A stretch of 64,000 nt of DNA, taken from Cytophagales bacterium. Its GTDB lineage: Bacteria > Bacteroidota > Bacteroidia > Cytophagales > Spirosomataceae. Below are positions 43,974 through 52,872 of this stretch, piece by piece. The notes under the pieces are model-generated. The model did not search any database and was not told the origin of the DNA. It saw nothing but the letters and a program-made list of their open reading frames with translations. Where the stretch lies: contig JAAFJP010000020.1 in assembly GCA_013298125.1 (NCBI GenBank), forward strand, positions 55,201-119,200, given 5' to 3'. The first letter of the stretch is position 1. Each line of letters opens with the position of its first letter. The position numbers and the translations under genes are program-made.

Positions 43974-44573
43974 CTATTTTTTTCCTAACAATTCTCTTTG
44001 TTCTACTACCAATTTCAACTTCACTTCTCCTGATTTTGACTTCAATTTGATAGTATAATTTCCATTATTGAGCGTGTATGAAGGTGAAATAAATACCTCA
44101 TTTTCGCCTAAATTCATCAATTCAAAAGGTACTCCCAAGCCTGATTCTGTGTTTAAATATACTTGTAAGTCCTTGTTTGACTGTACTTTAATTCTTACAA
44201 CATCACCTCTTTCTGAGCGACTCATCGACATAATTGCACATGTTGCCGTTGGAGAACCAGCTACGGCAGCGTCTGAATTACTGAAAAACGTTCCGTTTGA
44301 TGATGAATGATAACCATAACGCTCTAAAACGTCTGATGTATTGCCCAGAATGGCGTTCGCAGAAGTTGATTTCGACAATTGCTTGGCGATAAACTTAGCG
44401 TTTGTGTTTTTTTCTAAGTTATTAGCTGATGGTCTGCCCACTGGAACAGCCACAACGTTTTTCGTACCATTAGTTTCTACGTTACGGAATGTATTGAACA
44501 AATTAGAGGCACTTGCAAATGTTACTGAAGCTACTACTAAGCTTGCTGTGAACAATGTTTTGATGTTTTTCAT
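43974..44573 (-). CDS. Hypothetical exported protein
   Basis: 199 residues with a Sec signal peptide (cut near ASASN). The middle is Ser/Asn-rich; the last part, about 125-199, reads like a beta-sandwich: GDVVRIKVQSNKDLQVYLNT, then FELMNLGENEVFISPSYTLN and NGNYTIKLKSKSGEVKLKLV. This may be a small adhesion or attachment fold, possibly a diverged sorting domain. No family recognised. Confidence 0.55.
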   Translation of the reverse strand: MKNIKTLFTASLVVASVTFASASNLFNTFRNVETNGTKNVVAVPVGRPSANNLEKNTNAKFIAKQLSKSTSANAILGNTSDVLERYGYHSSSNGTFFSNSDAAVAGSPTATCAIMSMSRSERGDVVRIKVQSNKDLQVYLNTESGLGVPFELMNLGENEVFISPSYTLNNGNYTIKLKSKSGEVKLKLVVEQRELLGKK

Positions 44574-44786
44574 GGTTGGTTACTTTTTTAAAATCCTACT
44601 TATTAGCGTTGCCTAAACTAAAACAATATCCGTGCCAAAAATTTTATGGTTTTTGAAAAATATTTTTGAAAATTTTTGTTAGAAAAAATGTCTGAATCAG
44701 GATTTTAGGATTTATAGATGTACAGGATGATTGATTTTGTTTTGAAAAATCTTGATTATCTTAAAACCCCATCATCTTGATTCAGA

Positions 44787-44830
44787 AAAAAAGGGTTCAG
44801 CCTGAATCTCTCCAAACTGAACCCTCTTTT
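44787..44830 (-). terminator. Terminator of mraY transcript
   Basis: Stem AGGGTTCAG / CTGAACCCT with a long loop and T runs either side. Confidence 0.6.
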
Positions 44831-44843
44831 ATTTCCGTTGTAG

Positions 44844-44898
44844 TTGTAGAGACAAGGCAATGCCTTGTCTCTACATTGCCTTGTCTTGTCTCTACAAA
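44844..44898. repeat. Palindrome just after mraY
   Basis: TTGTAGAGACAAGGCA and TGCCTTGTCTCTACA pair inside the left part; a further CTTGTCTCTACAA repeats at the right end. The arms are each hairpin-forming, as at 40100 and 49892. It lies directly after the mraY stop. Confidence 0.65.
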
Positions 44899-44899
44899 T

Positions 44900-46114
44900 T
44901 TATCTCAATTTCAAAGTAACCAAAGTAGCCACTACCAACAAAATTCCAATAATCCAGAAGCGAGTTACGATTTTAGCTTCGTGATAGCCTTTCTTCTGGA
45001 AATGATGATGCAGTGGAGACATCAAGAATATCCTTCGACCTTCGCCAAATTTTTTCTTGGTATATTTAAAATAACTGACTTGCAAAATAACGGACAGGTT
45101 TTCGACTAAAAATATCCCGCATAAAACTGGTATCATCAATTCCTTACGTATCACGATGGCGAGCGTAGCAATCACACCCCCAAGCATCAAACTACCAGTG
45201 TCACCCATAAATACCTGTGCAGGGAAGGAATTATACCATAAAAATCCAATACAAGCCCCCACGAAGGCAGCACAAAAGACCGCCAACTCACCCGAATCAG
45301 GGATAAACATAACGTTGAGGTATTGTGAAAAAACTCTATTTCCTGATACATACGCCAACACAGCCAAGCCAATACCTATAATGACAGATGTACCCGCTGC
45401 CAAGCCATCAATACCGTCTGTAATATTTGCTCCGTTTGAGACGGCTGTAATAATGAAGATAACAGCAATGACATATACGACCCACGTAAACTGTTCAAGC
45501 CCCAAGAAATCCGGAATTAAATAACTGTAATCAAATTGATTATTTTTTAGAAATGGTAATGTTGAAATCAGTGCTTTTGAATCTGTAAATTTTTGTACTT
45601 CTCCAATATTTGCTGCAATCTTTGCTTTCTCATAAAAGCGTACTTTGATGTCATCATTAAACCACATCGTTAGCCCCACAATAAGCCCTAAGCCTATCTG
45701 TCCAACTATTTTAAACTTACCTGAAAGTCCATCTTTATTTTTCTTAAAAACTTTAATGTAATCATCTAAAAAGCCTACTCCTCCAAGCCAAATGGCAGTT
45801 ATGATTAATAAAATAATATAAATATTATGAAGTTTAGCAAATAAAAAGGTGGGTACGAGCAAAGACAAAAGGATAATGAATCCACCCATCGTTGGTGTAC
45901 CTTTCTTCTGCATTTGACCTTCAAGACCTAAGTCACGGATGTCTTCGCCAATTTGTAATTTTCTAAGAAAGTTAATAACGGTTTTTCCCCAAATAGCGGC
46001 AATACCCAACGACGTTACCGTAGCGGCAAAAGCCCTGAAAGTGATGTATTGGAACAAGCCCGCCCCTGGAAAATCGAATTGTTTGTCTAAGTAATCAAAT
46101 AAGTAATATAGCAT
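44900..46114 (-). CDS. mraY: Phospho-N-acetylmuramoyl-pentapeptide transferase
   Basis: 404 residues, ten membrane helices. Markers: [35 protein letters not shown] with the catalytic Asp pair, [12 protein letters not shown] and [11 protein letters not shown], and the C-terminal [14 protein letters not shown]. It forms lipid I from UDP-MurNAc-pentapeptide and undecaprenyl phosphate. It stands alone here rather than inside a dcw cluster. Confidence 0.95.
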   Translation of the reverse strand: MLYYLFDYLDKQFDFPGAGLFQYITFRAFAATVTSLGIAAIWGKTVINFLRKLQIGEDIRDLGLEGQMQKKGTPTMGGFIILLSLLVPTFLFAKLHNIYIILLIITAIWLGGVGFLDDYIKVFKKNKDGLSGKFKIVGQIGLGLIVGLTMWFNDDIKVRFYEKAKIAANIGEVQKFTDSKALISTLPFLKNNQFDYSYLIPDFLGLEQFTWVVYVIAVIFIITAVSNGANITDGIDGLAAGTSVIIGIGLAVLAYVSGNRVFSQYLNVMFIPDSGELAVFCAAFVGACIGFLWYNSFPAQVFMGDTGSLMLGGVIATLAIVIRKELMIPVLCGIFLVENLSVILQVSYFKYTKKKFGEGRRIFLMSPLHHHFQKKGYHEAKIVTRFWIIGILLVVATLVTLKLR

Positions 46115-46128
46115 GATTTTGTGGATAA

Positions 46129-46219
46129 GTAGTAGGCAGTTTATAGTTTGCAGTATTCAGTAGTACAATTATAATGAGATAATTATGCCCATATTTAGTT
46201 TACTGCCTACTGCAAACTA
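46129..46219. repeat. Self-complementary word array upstream of mraY
   Basis: The left arm GTAGGCAGTTTATAGTTTGC and AGTATTCAGTAG; the right arm TTTACTGCCTACTGCAAACT. Approximate reverse complements 30 bases apart, built of GCAGT/TGCAAAC words. The bases 46220-46283 are AT-rich spacer. Confidence 0.55.
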
Positions 46220-46283
46220 AATTTTACTGGATACTTAATTGAGTAATAATAACAAAAATAACTTTTAATCTCGCCAAAAACAA

Positions 46284-46322
46284 AAAAAGCACAAACCTAT
46301 GAATGGCTGTGCTTTTTGATAG
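46284..46322 (-). terminator. Hairpin between the YD-repeat lipoprotein and mraY
   Basis: AAAAAGCACA / TGTGCTTTTT stem with a 15-base loop, downstream of the lipoprotein gene. Confidence 0.7.
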
Positions 46323-46400
46323 AAAATTATAGAAAAAAATCTACTCATTCATTCTTATCAGTAATCTTGAAATCGTAGTATCTGAAAGTAACTTTTTATT

Positions 46401-47132
46401 CTACTGATAAATATATGTAAGGACTAAACTTCCATTGTTTTCAATGACTTTTACTGGTAAATCTTTATCATTATATTCAGTAATCTTACGTTCAAAATTA
46501 GATGTTCCACTGGCTTTAATAACATTATTGGGACTTGTTGAAAAAGCACTAATTGAATGAACTCTACTTCGGATGAGATAATATGGATTCACCTTGTTGT
46601 CATATTCATAAATAGTCTTCCCGTATTGCCCATTTTCTTCAATTATATTCCCTCTGAAATCATATTTATAGGTCGTTTCCGAATACACTTTTCCTGATTT
46701 GTCAGATAAGATATGCTTTTCAATTCGCCCACTTGAATTGTAAACGAAGGTACTAATTGCAGCTGTTGATGATGAGCGAGTTATGCGAGTGATTCGATTA
46801 TTTTCATATTCCAAAAAATCAGTAGTTCGGAGTCCTTCACTACTTTGGTCACAAATCTTAGAGAAGCTTGAATAAATACCTCTCATAATACTTTTGAATT
46901 GAGTTAGTTTCTCACCTTGGTATTCATAGAAAAATTCATCAGAAGGATTATTACAGGATGAGAAATGATTTTCCTTTATAAGTCTATTGTTTTGATATTC
47001 AAAAGTAGCATCTGTTTTACCATTATTTTTGATTTCAACAAGTCTGTTCCCTTCTCCTAATATTTGGTCGATGGAGTTATCTTTACAGCTAATTAATATA
47101 CTGAAAATCAATAGGATAAATATCTTTTTCAT
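46401..47132 (-). CDS. YD-repeat-like lipoprotein
   Basis: 243 residues. Lipobox FSILISC at about residues 10-16. The body is made of short strands ending in Y-x-N/Y-D (FEYQNNRLIKENHF, YKYDFRGNIIEENGQYGKT, ITEYNDKDLPVKVIENNGS), like the YD repeats of RHS-type or DUF4595 proteins. It probably lies on the outer-membrane surface or periplasmic face. Function unknown. Confidence 0.65.
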   Translation of the reverse strand: MKKIFILLIFSILISCKDNSIDQILGEGNRLVEIKNNGKTDATFEYQNNRLIKENHFSSCNNPSDEFFYEYQGEKLTQFKSIMRGIYSSFSKICDQSSEGLRTTDFLEYENNRITRITRSSSTAAISTFVYNSSGRIEKHILSDKSGKVYSETTYKYDFRGNIIEENGQYGKTIYEYDNKVNPYYLIRSRVHSISAFSTSPNNVIKASGTSNFERKITEYNDKDLPVKVIENNGSLVLTYIYQ

Positions 47133-47159
47133 AAGTATTATTGATTTTAATTTTCAATA

Positions 47160-47167
47160 CAAATGTA
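47160..47167 (-). promoter_or_regulatory. -7 promoter box of the lipoprotein gene
   Basis: Perfect TACATTTG on the minus strand, 28 bases upstream of the start. Confidence 0.45.
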
Positions 47168-47202
47168 TATAAAATGGGCAAATTTTCTAATTAATTTAAC
47201 AA

Positions 47203-47245
47203 AAAAATGCGGATTAAAGAACTTAATCTTTAATCCGCAAAAAAA
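47203..47245 (-). terminator. Terminator after der
   Basis: Stem GCGGATTAAAGA / TCTTTAATCCGC with a 6-base loop and A/T runs, 14 bases after the stop. Confidence 0.85.
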
Positions 47246-47258
47246 TAATCCCTAATCT

Positions 47259-48581
47259 CTACTTCTGTCTAAAATAAATCTGAATTGGCACGCCCGTAAA
47301 GTCAAAATGTTGACGCATCTGGTTTTCTAAATAACGCTCATAACTCTCACGGATGTACTGCGGAAGATTCGAGAACATCACAAATGATGGAGATTTCGTA
47401 GGCAATTGCGTCATGTACTTGATTTTGATATACTTACCTTTCCATGCTGGCGGAGGATAATTTTCAATTACCTTCAACATCACATCGTTCAATTTTGAAG
47501 TTGGAATTTTCTTGGTTTTATTCTCATAAACCTCCAAAATCTTCTCTACGGCTTGAAAAATACGCTGTTTTTCTTTTACCGAAGTAAAAATAATTGGCAT
47601 ATAATTGATGGGAGCCATGCAACTGCGAATCGCATCTTCCAAATTTTTAGATGTCATCGCATCTTTTTCCACCAAATCCCACTTATTAACCATCAACACA
47701 ATGCCCTTTTTGGCACGGTCAGCCATCGAAACAATATTCATGTCCTGCGACTGCAAACCTGTCTGTTTGTCAATCGTGGTGGCATCAACCAAAATCACCG
47801 CAATATCACATTCTTCCATCGCCTTAATCGTCCGCAAGAAAGAGTAATATTCGATATTATCCTCCATTTTGGCTTTGCGACGAATCCCAGCGGTATCGGT
47901 AATGATAAAATCCTTGCCGTACATATTGTAATGGTTGTCAATGGCATCACGAGTTGTGCCAGCAATATCCGTTACGATACTTCTTTCTTTACCCAAAAGG
48001 GCATTCAAAAATGACGATTTTCCTACGTTTGGCTTACCCAAAATCGCAATTTTAGGAATTCCTGCCGTTGGATTTTCGTAAGGTTCATCTGGGAAATGGC
48101 TAACTACGGCATCTAATAAATCGCCCGTTCCTGAGCCACTTTCTGCCGCAATGGCGTAAGGGTCGCCCATGCCTAATTCGTAAAACTCAACGGCTGCCAT
48201 TCCTTTTTCAGAAGTATCGGCTTTGTTGGCAACGATGTAAACGGGTTTTTTAGAACGACGAAGCACTTTTGCAAAGTCTTTGTCCAAGTCAGTTATACCT
48301 GTTGAACAATCTACCACGAAAAGGCAAACGTCAGATTCTGAAATGGCAAGTTCAACTTGCTCACGAATTGCCCCTTCAAAAACATCATCCGACCCGTGGA
48401 CGTACCCGCCTGTGTCTATGATGGTGAAAAATTTACCAATCCACTCGCCGTAGCCGTAGTGGCGGTCTCTTGTAACGCCTGAGACGTTGTCCATGATTGC
48501 CTTTTTCTGTTCGATAAGGCGATTAAAAAGTGTTGATTTACCCACGTTTGGGCGACCAACAATTGCAACAATATTTGACAT
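47259..48581 (-). CDS. der: Ribosome biogenesis GTPase Der
   Basis: 440 residues from [20 protein letters not shown]. The start at 48611 is longer than the family. Two GTPase domains: GRPNVGKST near 9 and GKPNVGKSS near 180, each with its DTxG motif (DTGGY, DTAGI) and NKxD (NKADT, NKWDL), then a KH-like C-terminal domain. Der acts in 50S subunit assembly. Confidence 0.95.
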   Translation of the reverse strand: MSNIVAIVGRPNVGKSTLFNRLIEQKKAIMDNVSGVTRDRHYGYGEWIGKFFTIIDTGGYVHGSDDVFEGAIREQVELAISESDVCLFVVDCSTGITDLDKDFAKVLRRSKKPVYIVANKADTSEKGMAAVEFYELGMGDPYAIAAESGSGTGDLLDAVVSHFPDEPYENPTAGIPKIAILGKPNVGKSSFLNALLGKERSIVTDIAGTTRDAIDNHYNMYGKDFIITDTAGIRRKAKMEDNIEYYSFLRTIKAMEECDIAVILVDATTIDKQTGLQSQDMNIVSMADRAKKGIVLMVNKWDLVEKDAMTSKNLEDAIRSCMAPINYMPIIFTSVKEKQRIFQAVEKILEVYENKTKKIPTSKLNDVMLKVIENYPPPAWKGKYIKIKYMTQLPTKSPSFVMFSNLPQYIRESYERYLENQMRQHFDFTGVPIQIYFRQK

Positions 48582-48726
48582 TTTACTGGTTTTGTGAGCT
48601 GTTTCCTGCAAACTGTGAATTAATTAAAGAACTGAATATCAGCGTTTTAATCTTAGTTTGCAAGCACCTCGATTTTTGGAAAATATACTTTTAAGGTAGG
48701 GGTAGAAGAATGGTTTTTGTAATATT

Positions 48727-48894
48727 TTATTTTACAGTCAAACGGTCTGTCAGTTCCTTTTTTAACTGTTCCATTTCATTTCTTAATTCAGGAATATCAG
48801 TTGATAAATGGCTAAATATTTCTTCGATTTTAGCACTTCTATCAGCTATTTCTTGTCTCATTTCAGCGAGAGTTGTTTCTTCGTGTAAGTTCAT
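48727..48894 (-). CDS. Small coiled-coil protein
   Basis: 55 residues, MNLHEETTLAEMRQEIADRS then AKIEEIFSHLSTDIPELRNE and MEQLKKELTDRLTVK. Heptad-like charged helices suggest a coiled coil. It begins 3 bases after the stop of the barrel gene, so it is probably translated from the same operon. No family recognised. Confidence 0.6.
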   Translation of the reverse strand: MNLHEETTLAEMRQEIADRSAKIEEIFSHLSTDIPELRNEMEQLKKELTDRLTVK

Positions 48895-48897
48895 GGA

Positions 48898-49515
48898 TTA
48901 CTTAATTTTATACCCAACCTCCAAAGATAAAATCCCATATTTTTCAGTCTTATAATCAGCTAAGTCGCCTCCAATTTTATTCAAAATACTGTATTCATAC
49001 CTTAAATTCAAGAGAACTTTGTCAACTTTCAATGACATTTCTATTGGTAAAACAGGCATAAAACGCTTGTAATAGTCGTTAGTAGAGGTATTTTGGTATT
49101 GTGCAATACCTGTATATGCTGTTGCAGAGCCTAATAAAGTTCTTAAACCAAGTCCTGTTCCTATTGAAAAATTCTTATGAAGTGAATAATGGATAGTAGG
49201 AATTAATCCAATTGATAAATCGACAGTTGTATTACCAAGATTACCCAATGCTTGACCACTATTATCAGTAGCTGTAAATGGACCGTCACTATATGTATTC
49301 AACATAATATCTGCGGAACATCTAAGGATAAATTTCTTTTTGAGAGGCATCATTATTTTACCACTAAACCCAATACCCATTCCTGATTCCTGCCTTTGTT
49401 CAGTAGGCATATACCTATTTATATTAAGGTTCAAATACCATTCTTGGGGTGATTTCTGAGCAAATGATTGAACTGAACACAAAAATAATAACGTGATTGT
49501 AAAGTGTTTTTTCAT
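48898..49515 (-). CDS. Outer-membrane beta-barrel protein
   Basis: 205 residues with signal peptide (cut near QSFAQ) and a barrel ending LSLEVGYKIK. Features of a porin-type barrel of about eight strands: IGFSGKIMMPLKKKFILRCS, IGTGLGLRTLLGSATAYTGI. It may be an outer-membrane protein beta-barrel domain (OMP_b-brl). It is the middle gene of an envelope operon, 2 bases from the lipoprotein upstream. Confidence 0.75.
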   Translation of the reverse strand: MKKHFTITLLFLCSVQSFAQKSPQEWYLNLNINRYMPTEQRQESGMGIGFSGKIMMPLKKKFILRCSADIMLNTYSDGPFTATDNSGQALGNLGNTTVDLSIGLIPTIHYSLHKNFSIGTGLGLRTLLGSATAYTGIAQYQNTSTNDYYKRFMPVLPIEMSLKVDKVLLNLRYEYSILNKIGGDLADYKTEKYGILSLEVGYKIK

Positions 49516-49517
49516 TT

Positions 49518-49874
49518 TTATATAACTAAAATTTTTCTAAAAAAGGTGGATGACGGTGTTTGTAAAGTTGCATGATAAGTTCCTTTCTGTTCAGCCTTAA
49601 TGTTTACATTTTTAGAACTCTTCTTAGGAATAGTTTGATTTGCGATTTTTTTTCCTTGCGTATCAAAAACAGAAAGTTGGTATTCTTGTTCTGAATCATT
49701 ACTTGCTTCGACTGTAAAAGTTCCACCATTTATACTTGGATAAACATAAAATGATGCCCCATCTTCAACAGCAGCTACTCTACTTTGAGAAGGCAATATT
49801 TCTTCAATACCGTTACAGGAAAAAAGAAATAAAAATGAGATTAATGATAGTAGTTTTAAAGTGTTTTGTTTCAT
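49518..49874 (-). CDS. Lipoprotein with type IX sorting-like domain
   Basis: 118 residues. Lipobox FLFSC (about residues 16-20) and then an approximately 75-residue C-terminal domain, VYPSINGGTFTVEASNDSEQ...LSVFDTQGKKIANQTI...GTYHATLQT...FRKILVI. That follows the Por/T9SS type A sorting domain (YPNP-like start, GT(Y) near the end). A lipid anchor together with a sorting domain and almost no passenger is odd. Confidence 0.7.
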   Translation of the reverse strand: MKQNTLKLLSLISFLFLFSCNGIEEILPSQSRVAAVEDGASFYVYPSINGGTFTVEASNDSEQEYQLSVFDTQGKKIANQTIPKKSSKNVNIKAEQKGTYHATLQTPSSTFFRKILVI

Positions 49875-49891
49875 TTTTATATAAAATTATT

Positions 49892-50070
49892 GATGTTACG
49901 CAGATAGGTGCAGAGCACCGTAATATTTGTAGAGTATGCAAGAATTGGTCTCAAAGGTACAGAGTACCGAAATATTAAAGGGGTGAATATTTCGGTACTC
50001 TGTACCTTTGGGACTCCATTCTACGAAAATACTACAAATGTTAGGGTACTCTGTACCTTTGCGTAACATC
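49892..50070. repeat. 180-base palindrome with covarying hairpins
   Basis: GATGTTACGC at the left end and GCGTAACATC at the right. The left arm holds two related units, AGGTGCAGAGCACCG and AGGTACAGAGTACCG, each a small hairpin whose paired bases change together. The right arm has CGGTACTCTGTACC and GGGTACTCTGTACC. It sits between the envelope operon and era. Confidence 0.8.
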
Positions 50071-50132
50071 AGTAAATTATTTAATAGTAAAATTATGATA
50101 ATTTCTAATTATTCAATTTACGAGATATTCCG

Positions 50133-50163
50133 ATTATTCCCAATAACTAATTAACCAATAACT
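50133..50163 (+). repeat. Single-arm CCAATAACTAAT repeat
   Basis: CCAATAACTAATTAACCAAT with AACTAATCCC, the words of the secDF-upstream array, without a nearby reverse partner; just after the era stop. Confidence 0.4.
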
Positions 50164-51067
50164 AATCCCCCCCATACCCAAACATCCGCAATTTCTGTTG
50201 TTTCTGTCGCCAATCGGGTTCTACTTTGATAAATTGCTCTAAGAAAACCTTTTTGCCAAAGAATTTTTCCATTGCCTCACGGGCTTGAATGCCCACTTTT
50301 TTGATGGATTCGCCCTTATGACCAATCAGAATGGCTCTTTGCGTTACTCGTTCTACATAAATTTCAGCCGAAATTCTAATTAAGTTATCTTCCTCCTTAA
50401 AAGCCGCAATCGAGACCTCGCATGAGTACGGAACTTCCTTTTTATAATTCAAAAATATCTTCTCTCTAATGATTTCCGAAGCAAAAAAACGTTCGGGTTT
50501 GTCGGTCAATTCTTCTTTATCAAAATAGGGTGGATGATCGGGTAAATGCTCCACGATTGAATCAAAAATTGAGCCTGTATTTTGCTCTTTCAATGCCGAG
50601 ATAGGAATAATATCCTGAGTCGGGAATCGTTCACGCCAATGAGCAATTTTCTCGGCGATTTGTTCCTCCGTGGCTAAATCTATTTTATTAATCAACAACA
50701 AAACAGGGATATGGTCTATCCGTGCGAGTTTGTCGATAACATCGTCTTCATCGTATTTTTCAAAAATATCCGTTACAAAAAGAATCACATCAGCATCCTC
50801 CAAAGAGCTATGTACGAAGGTCATCATTGATTTATGTAACTCATATTTAGGCAAAATAATTCCAGGCGTATCAGAGTAAACTAACTGAAAATCAGTACCC
50901 TTATGATTTCCATTCAGAATTCCCATGATGCGGTGACGAGTGGTTTGAGCCTTGGACGTAATGATGCTGAGGCGTTCACCCACCAAGACATTCATCAAGG
51001 TTGATTTACCCACGTTAGGCTTGCCTACGATGCTTACAAAGCCAGCTTTATGATTGATTTGTTCCAT
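50162..51067 (-). CDS. era: GTPase Era
   Basis: 301 residues from MEQINHKAGFVSIVGKPNVG. The ORF extends upstream to 51175 but that stretch includes the promoter, so 51067 is the start. GTPase motifs [18 protein letters not shown]; the C-terminal type-II KH domain has ILIGHKGESIKKVGIQARE. Era binds the 3' end of 16S rRNA in 30S maturation. Confidence 0.95.
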   Translation of the reverse strand: MEQINHKAGFVSIVGKPNVGKSTLMNVLVGERLSIITSKAQTTRHRIMGILNGNHKGTDFQLVYSDTPGIILPKYELHKSMMTFVHSSLEDADVILFVTDIFEKYDEDDVIDKLARIDHIPVLLLINKIDLATEEQIAEKIAHWRERFPTQDIIPISALKEQNTGSIFDSIVEHLPDHPPYFDKEELTDKPERFFASEIIREKIFLNYKKEVPYSCEVSIAAFKEEDNLIRISAEIYVERVTQRAILIGHKGESIKKVGIQAREAMEKFFGKKVFLEQFIKVEPDWRQKQQKLRMFGYGGD

Positions 51068-51086
51068 TGTTGTTGTAATTCGGGTG

Positions 51087-51094
51087 CAAAGGTA
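51087..51094 (-). promoter_or_regulatory. -7 promoter box of era
   Basis: Perfect TACCTTTG on the minus strand, 20 bases upstream of the ATG. Confidence 0.5.
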
Positions 51095-51294
51095 CGACAA
51101 TGTTTTTGAAAGGTATTGATGGAGAGGGAGAAGGATGAACCTCCTTGTGTTCAATTTGATAAAAATACAAGGCAATATGTAGGTGTTTTAGATAAAAATA
51201 CAAATCAATATACTTGACTTTGCTCAAAAGTAAATAAAAAAATGACTTAATTATCTGTAACATAACGATAGATTTGAAAATTATCAAACAATAA

Positions 51295-51390
51295 ATCCCC
51301 AAGATTGTGTATTTTTACATATTTTTGGGGATTTATTGTTTTAATAACTCCCCAAAAATGTAATATATTTTGTATTTTTGGGGAATTATA
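51295..51390. repeat. Repeated ATTTTTGGGG motif upstream of the ATPase gene
   Basis: ATTTTTGGGGA occurs twice (about 51320 and 51374) with two CCCCAA/CCCCAAAAAT copies facing them at 51297 and 51350. They can pair in several ways. The second copy overlaps the -7 box. The rest of 51095-51294 is AT-rich spacer with no gene. Confidence 0.5.
51373..51380 (+). promoter_or_regulatory. -7 promoter box of the ATPase-nuclease gene
   Basis: Perfect TATTTTTG within one of the repeated ATTTTTGGGG motifs; the ATG follows 22 bases later. The overlap suggests an operator. Confidence 0.5.
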
Positions 51391-51401
51391 ATACAAATCG
51401 T

Positions 51402-52829
51402 ATGGAAATCGTAGGAAGAATGGGTGAAGTAACAATACTTAAAAGCCTGTTTGAACAAAGAGAATCTTCTTTTTTAGCGGTTTATGGCAGAAGAAGAATA
51501 GGTAAAACGTATCTTATCAGAAACGTGTATGAACAACATATCGTTTTTGAATGTAGCGGACTGCATCAAAAAGACAAGAACCAACAGTTGGAAAACTTTT
51601 GGTTGATGCTACAAGAAACTAAACCAAATGGTCAGGTAGAAATTCCGCCCAAAACATGGCTACAAGCGTTTTTTCAGCTTCGTGCGTATTTGAATACGCT
51701 TCCTATTGATACGCAAAAGAAGGTTATTTTTTTAGATGAAATTTCATGGTTTGAAACCCCAAAATCTGGTTTTTTGGCAGCATTAGATGCTTTTTGGAAT
51801 CAATACTGCACCAAACGCTCAGATATTATCTTAGTGATTTGCGGTTCGGCAGCTTCGTGGATTATCGAAAAAGTAGTGAATAACAGAGGAGGACTACACA
51901 ACAGGATTACGCATCGTGTGCAGTTGAAGCCTTTTACCCTGCAAGAAACACAAGATTTTTTAGCCTATAACCGTGTACGCCTTAGTCTGAAAGATATTGC
52001 TCAAATCTATATGTGTGTTGGAGGAATCCCTTTCTATCTGAAAGACATCAAAGCTGGATACAGCACACCGCAGATTTTGGACCAATTGTTTTTTGGAGAA
52101 CAAGCTACATTGAAAAATGAATTTCAGAACCTATACGAAGCCTTGTTCAATAATAGTGCTTTACATATCAAAGTAATAACGGCTTTGGCAAGTAAAAATA
52201 AAGGATTGACTCGTAATGAAATATTGGAAGTTGGGCAACTCAAAAGTAGTAAAGACATCAGTATTGTTTTGGAGGAACTTACCCAATGTGGTTTCATCAA
52301 GCCAATGCCTCAGATGGGGAAACTGAAATCTGACTACGTTTACCGCCTCATTGACGAATATTCATCTTTTTATTTCAAATTTTTGCTCAACAGCCTTTCA
52401 AATAATAGCTGGACTTTAATTTGCCAAACGCCCGCCTTCAAAATTTGGTCGGGCTATGCCTTTGAGAATCTTTGTTTGAAGCATACCTTTCAAATCAAAA
52501 AAGCCTTGGGAATTCATGGGATTATTAGTAATGAATATGCTTGGAGTGTGAAAGGTGATATGCAACAAAAAGGCAGCCAGATAGACTTAGTAATTGACCG
52601 TGCTGATAATTGTATCAATTTGGTGGAAGTGAAGTTTTACGATACCGAATTTGAAATAACCAAAGCGTATGAGCAACAACTACGAGATAAAATCCATAGT
52701 TTTAGAGCCACAACAAAAACCAGAAAAAGCGTTTTTCTGACAATGATTTCGGTGTATGGAGTCAGAAAAAATGAGCATTATTTGAGTGTGGTTACTAATC
52801 AACTGACTATTGAGGATTTGGTGGGGTGA
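51402..52829 (+). CDS. AAA ATPase fused to a PD-(D/E)XK-like nuclease domain
   Basis: 475 residues from MEIVGRMGEVTILKSLFEQR. Walker A GRRRIGKT (29-36) and Walker B KKVIFLDEISW (about 108-118), followed by an all-helical winged-helix region. The C-terminal part has KGSQIDLVIDRADNCINLVE then VKFY, the D...ExK core of a DUF234/PD-(D/E)XK nuclease. Such 'archaeal-type ATPases' are scattered in bacteria and archaea with unknown function, perhaps in defence or mobile DNA. Confidence 0.8.
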   Translation: MEIVGRMGEVTILKSLFEQRESSFLAVYGRRRIGKTYLIRNVYEQHIVFECSGLHQKDKNQQLENFWLMLQETKPNGQVEIPPKTWLQAFFQLRAYLNTLPIDTQKKVIFLDEISWFETPKSGFLAALDAFWNQYCTKRSDIILVICGSAASWIIEKVVNNRGGLHNRITHRVQLKPFTLQETQDFLAYNRVRLSLKDIAQIYMCVGGIPFYLKDIKAGYSTPQILDQLFFGEQATLKNEFQNLYEALFNNSALHIKVITALASKNKGLTRNEILEVGQLKSSKDISIVLEELTQCGFIKPMPQMGKLKSDYVYRLIDEYSSFYFKFLLNSLSNNSWTLICQTPAFKIWSGYAFENLCLKHTFQIKKALGIHGIISNEYAWSVKGDMQQKGSQIDLVIDRADNCINLVEVKFYDTEFEITKAYEQQLRDKIHSFRATTKTRKSVFLTMISVYGVRKNEHYLSVVTNQLTIEDLVG

Positions 52830-52834
52830 GGGAA

Positions 52835-52870
52835 GAGAGCCTGACTTTCTTTGGGGTCAGGCTCTGGTTT
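52835..52870. terminator. Bidirectional terminator between convergent genes
   Basis: Stem AGAGCCTGAC / GTCAGGCTCT with a 10-base loop. Confidence 0.85.
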
Positions 52871-52872
52871 AT

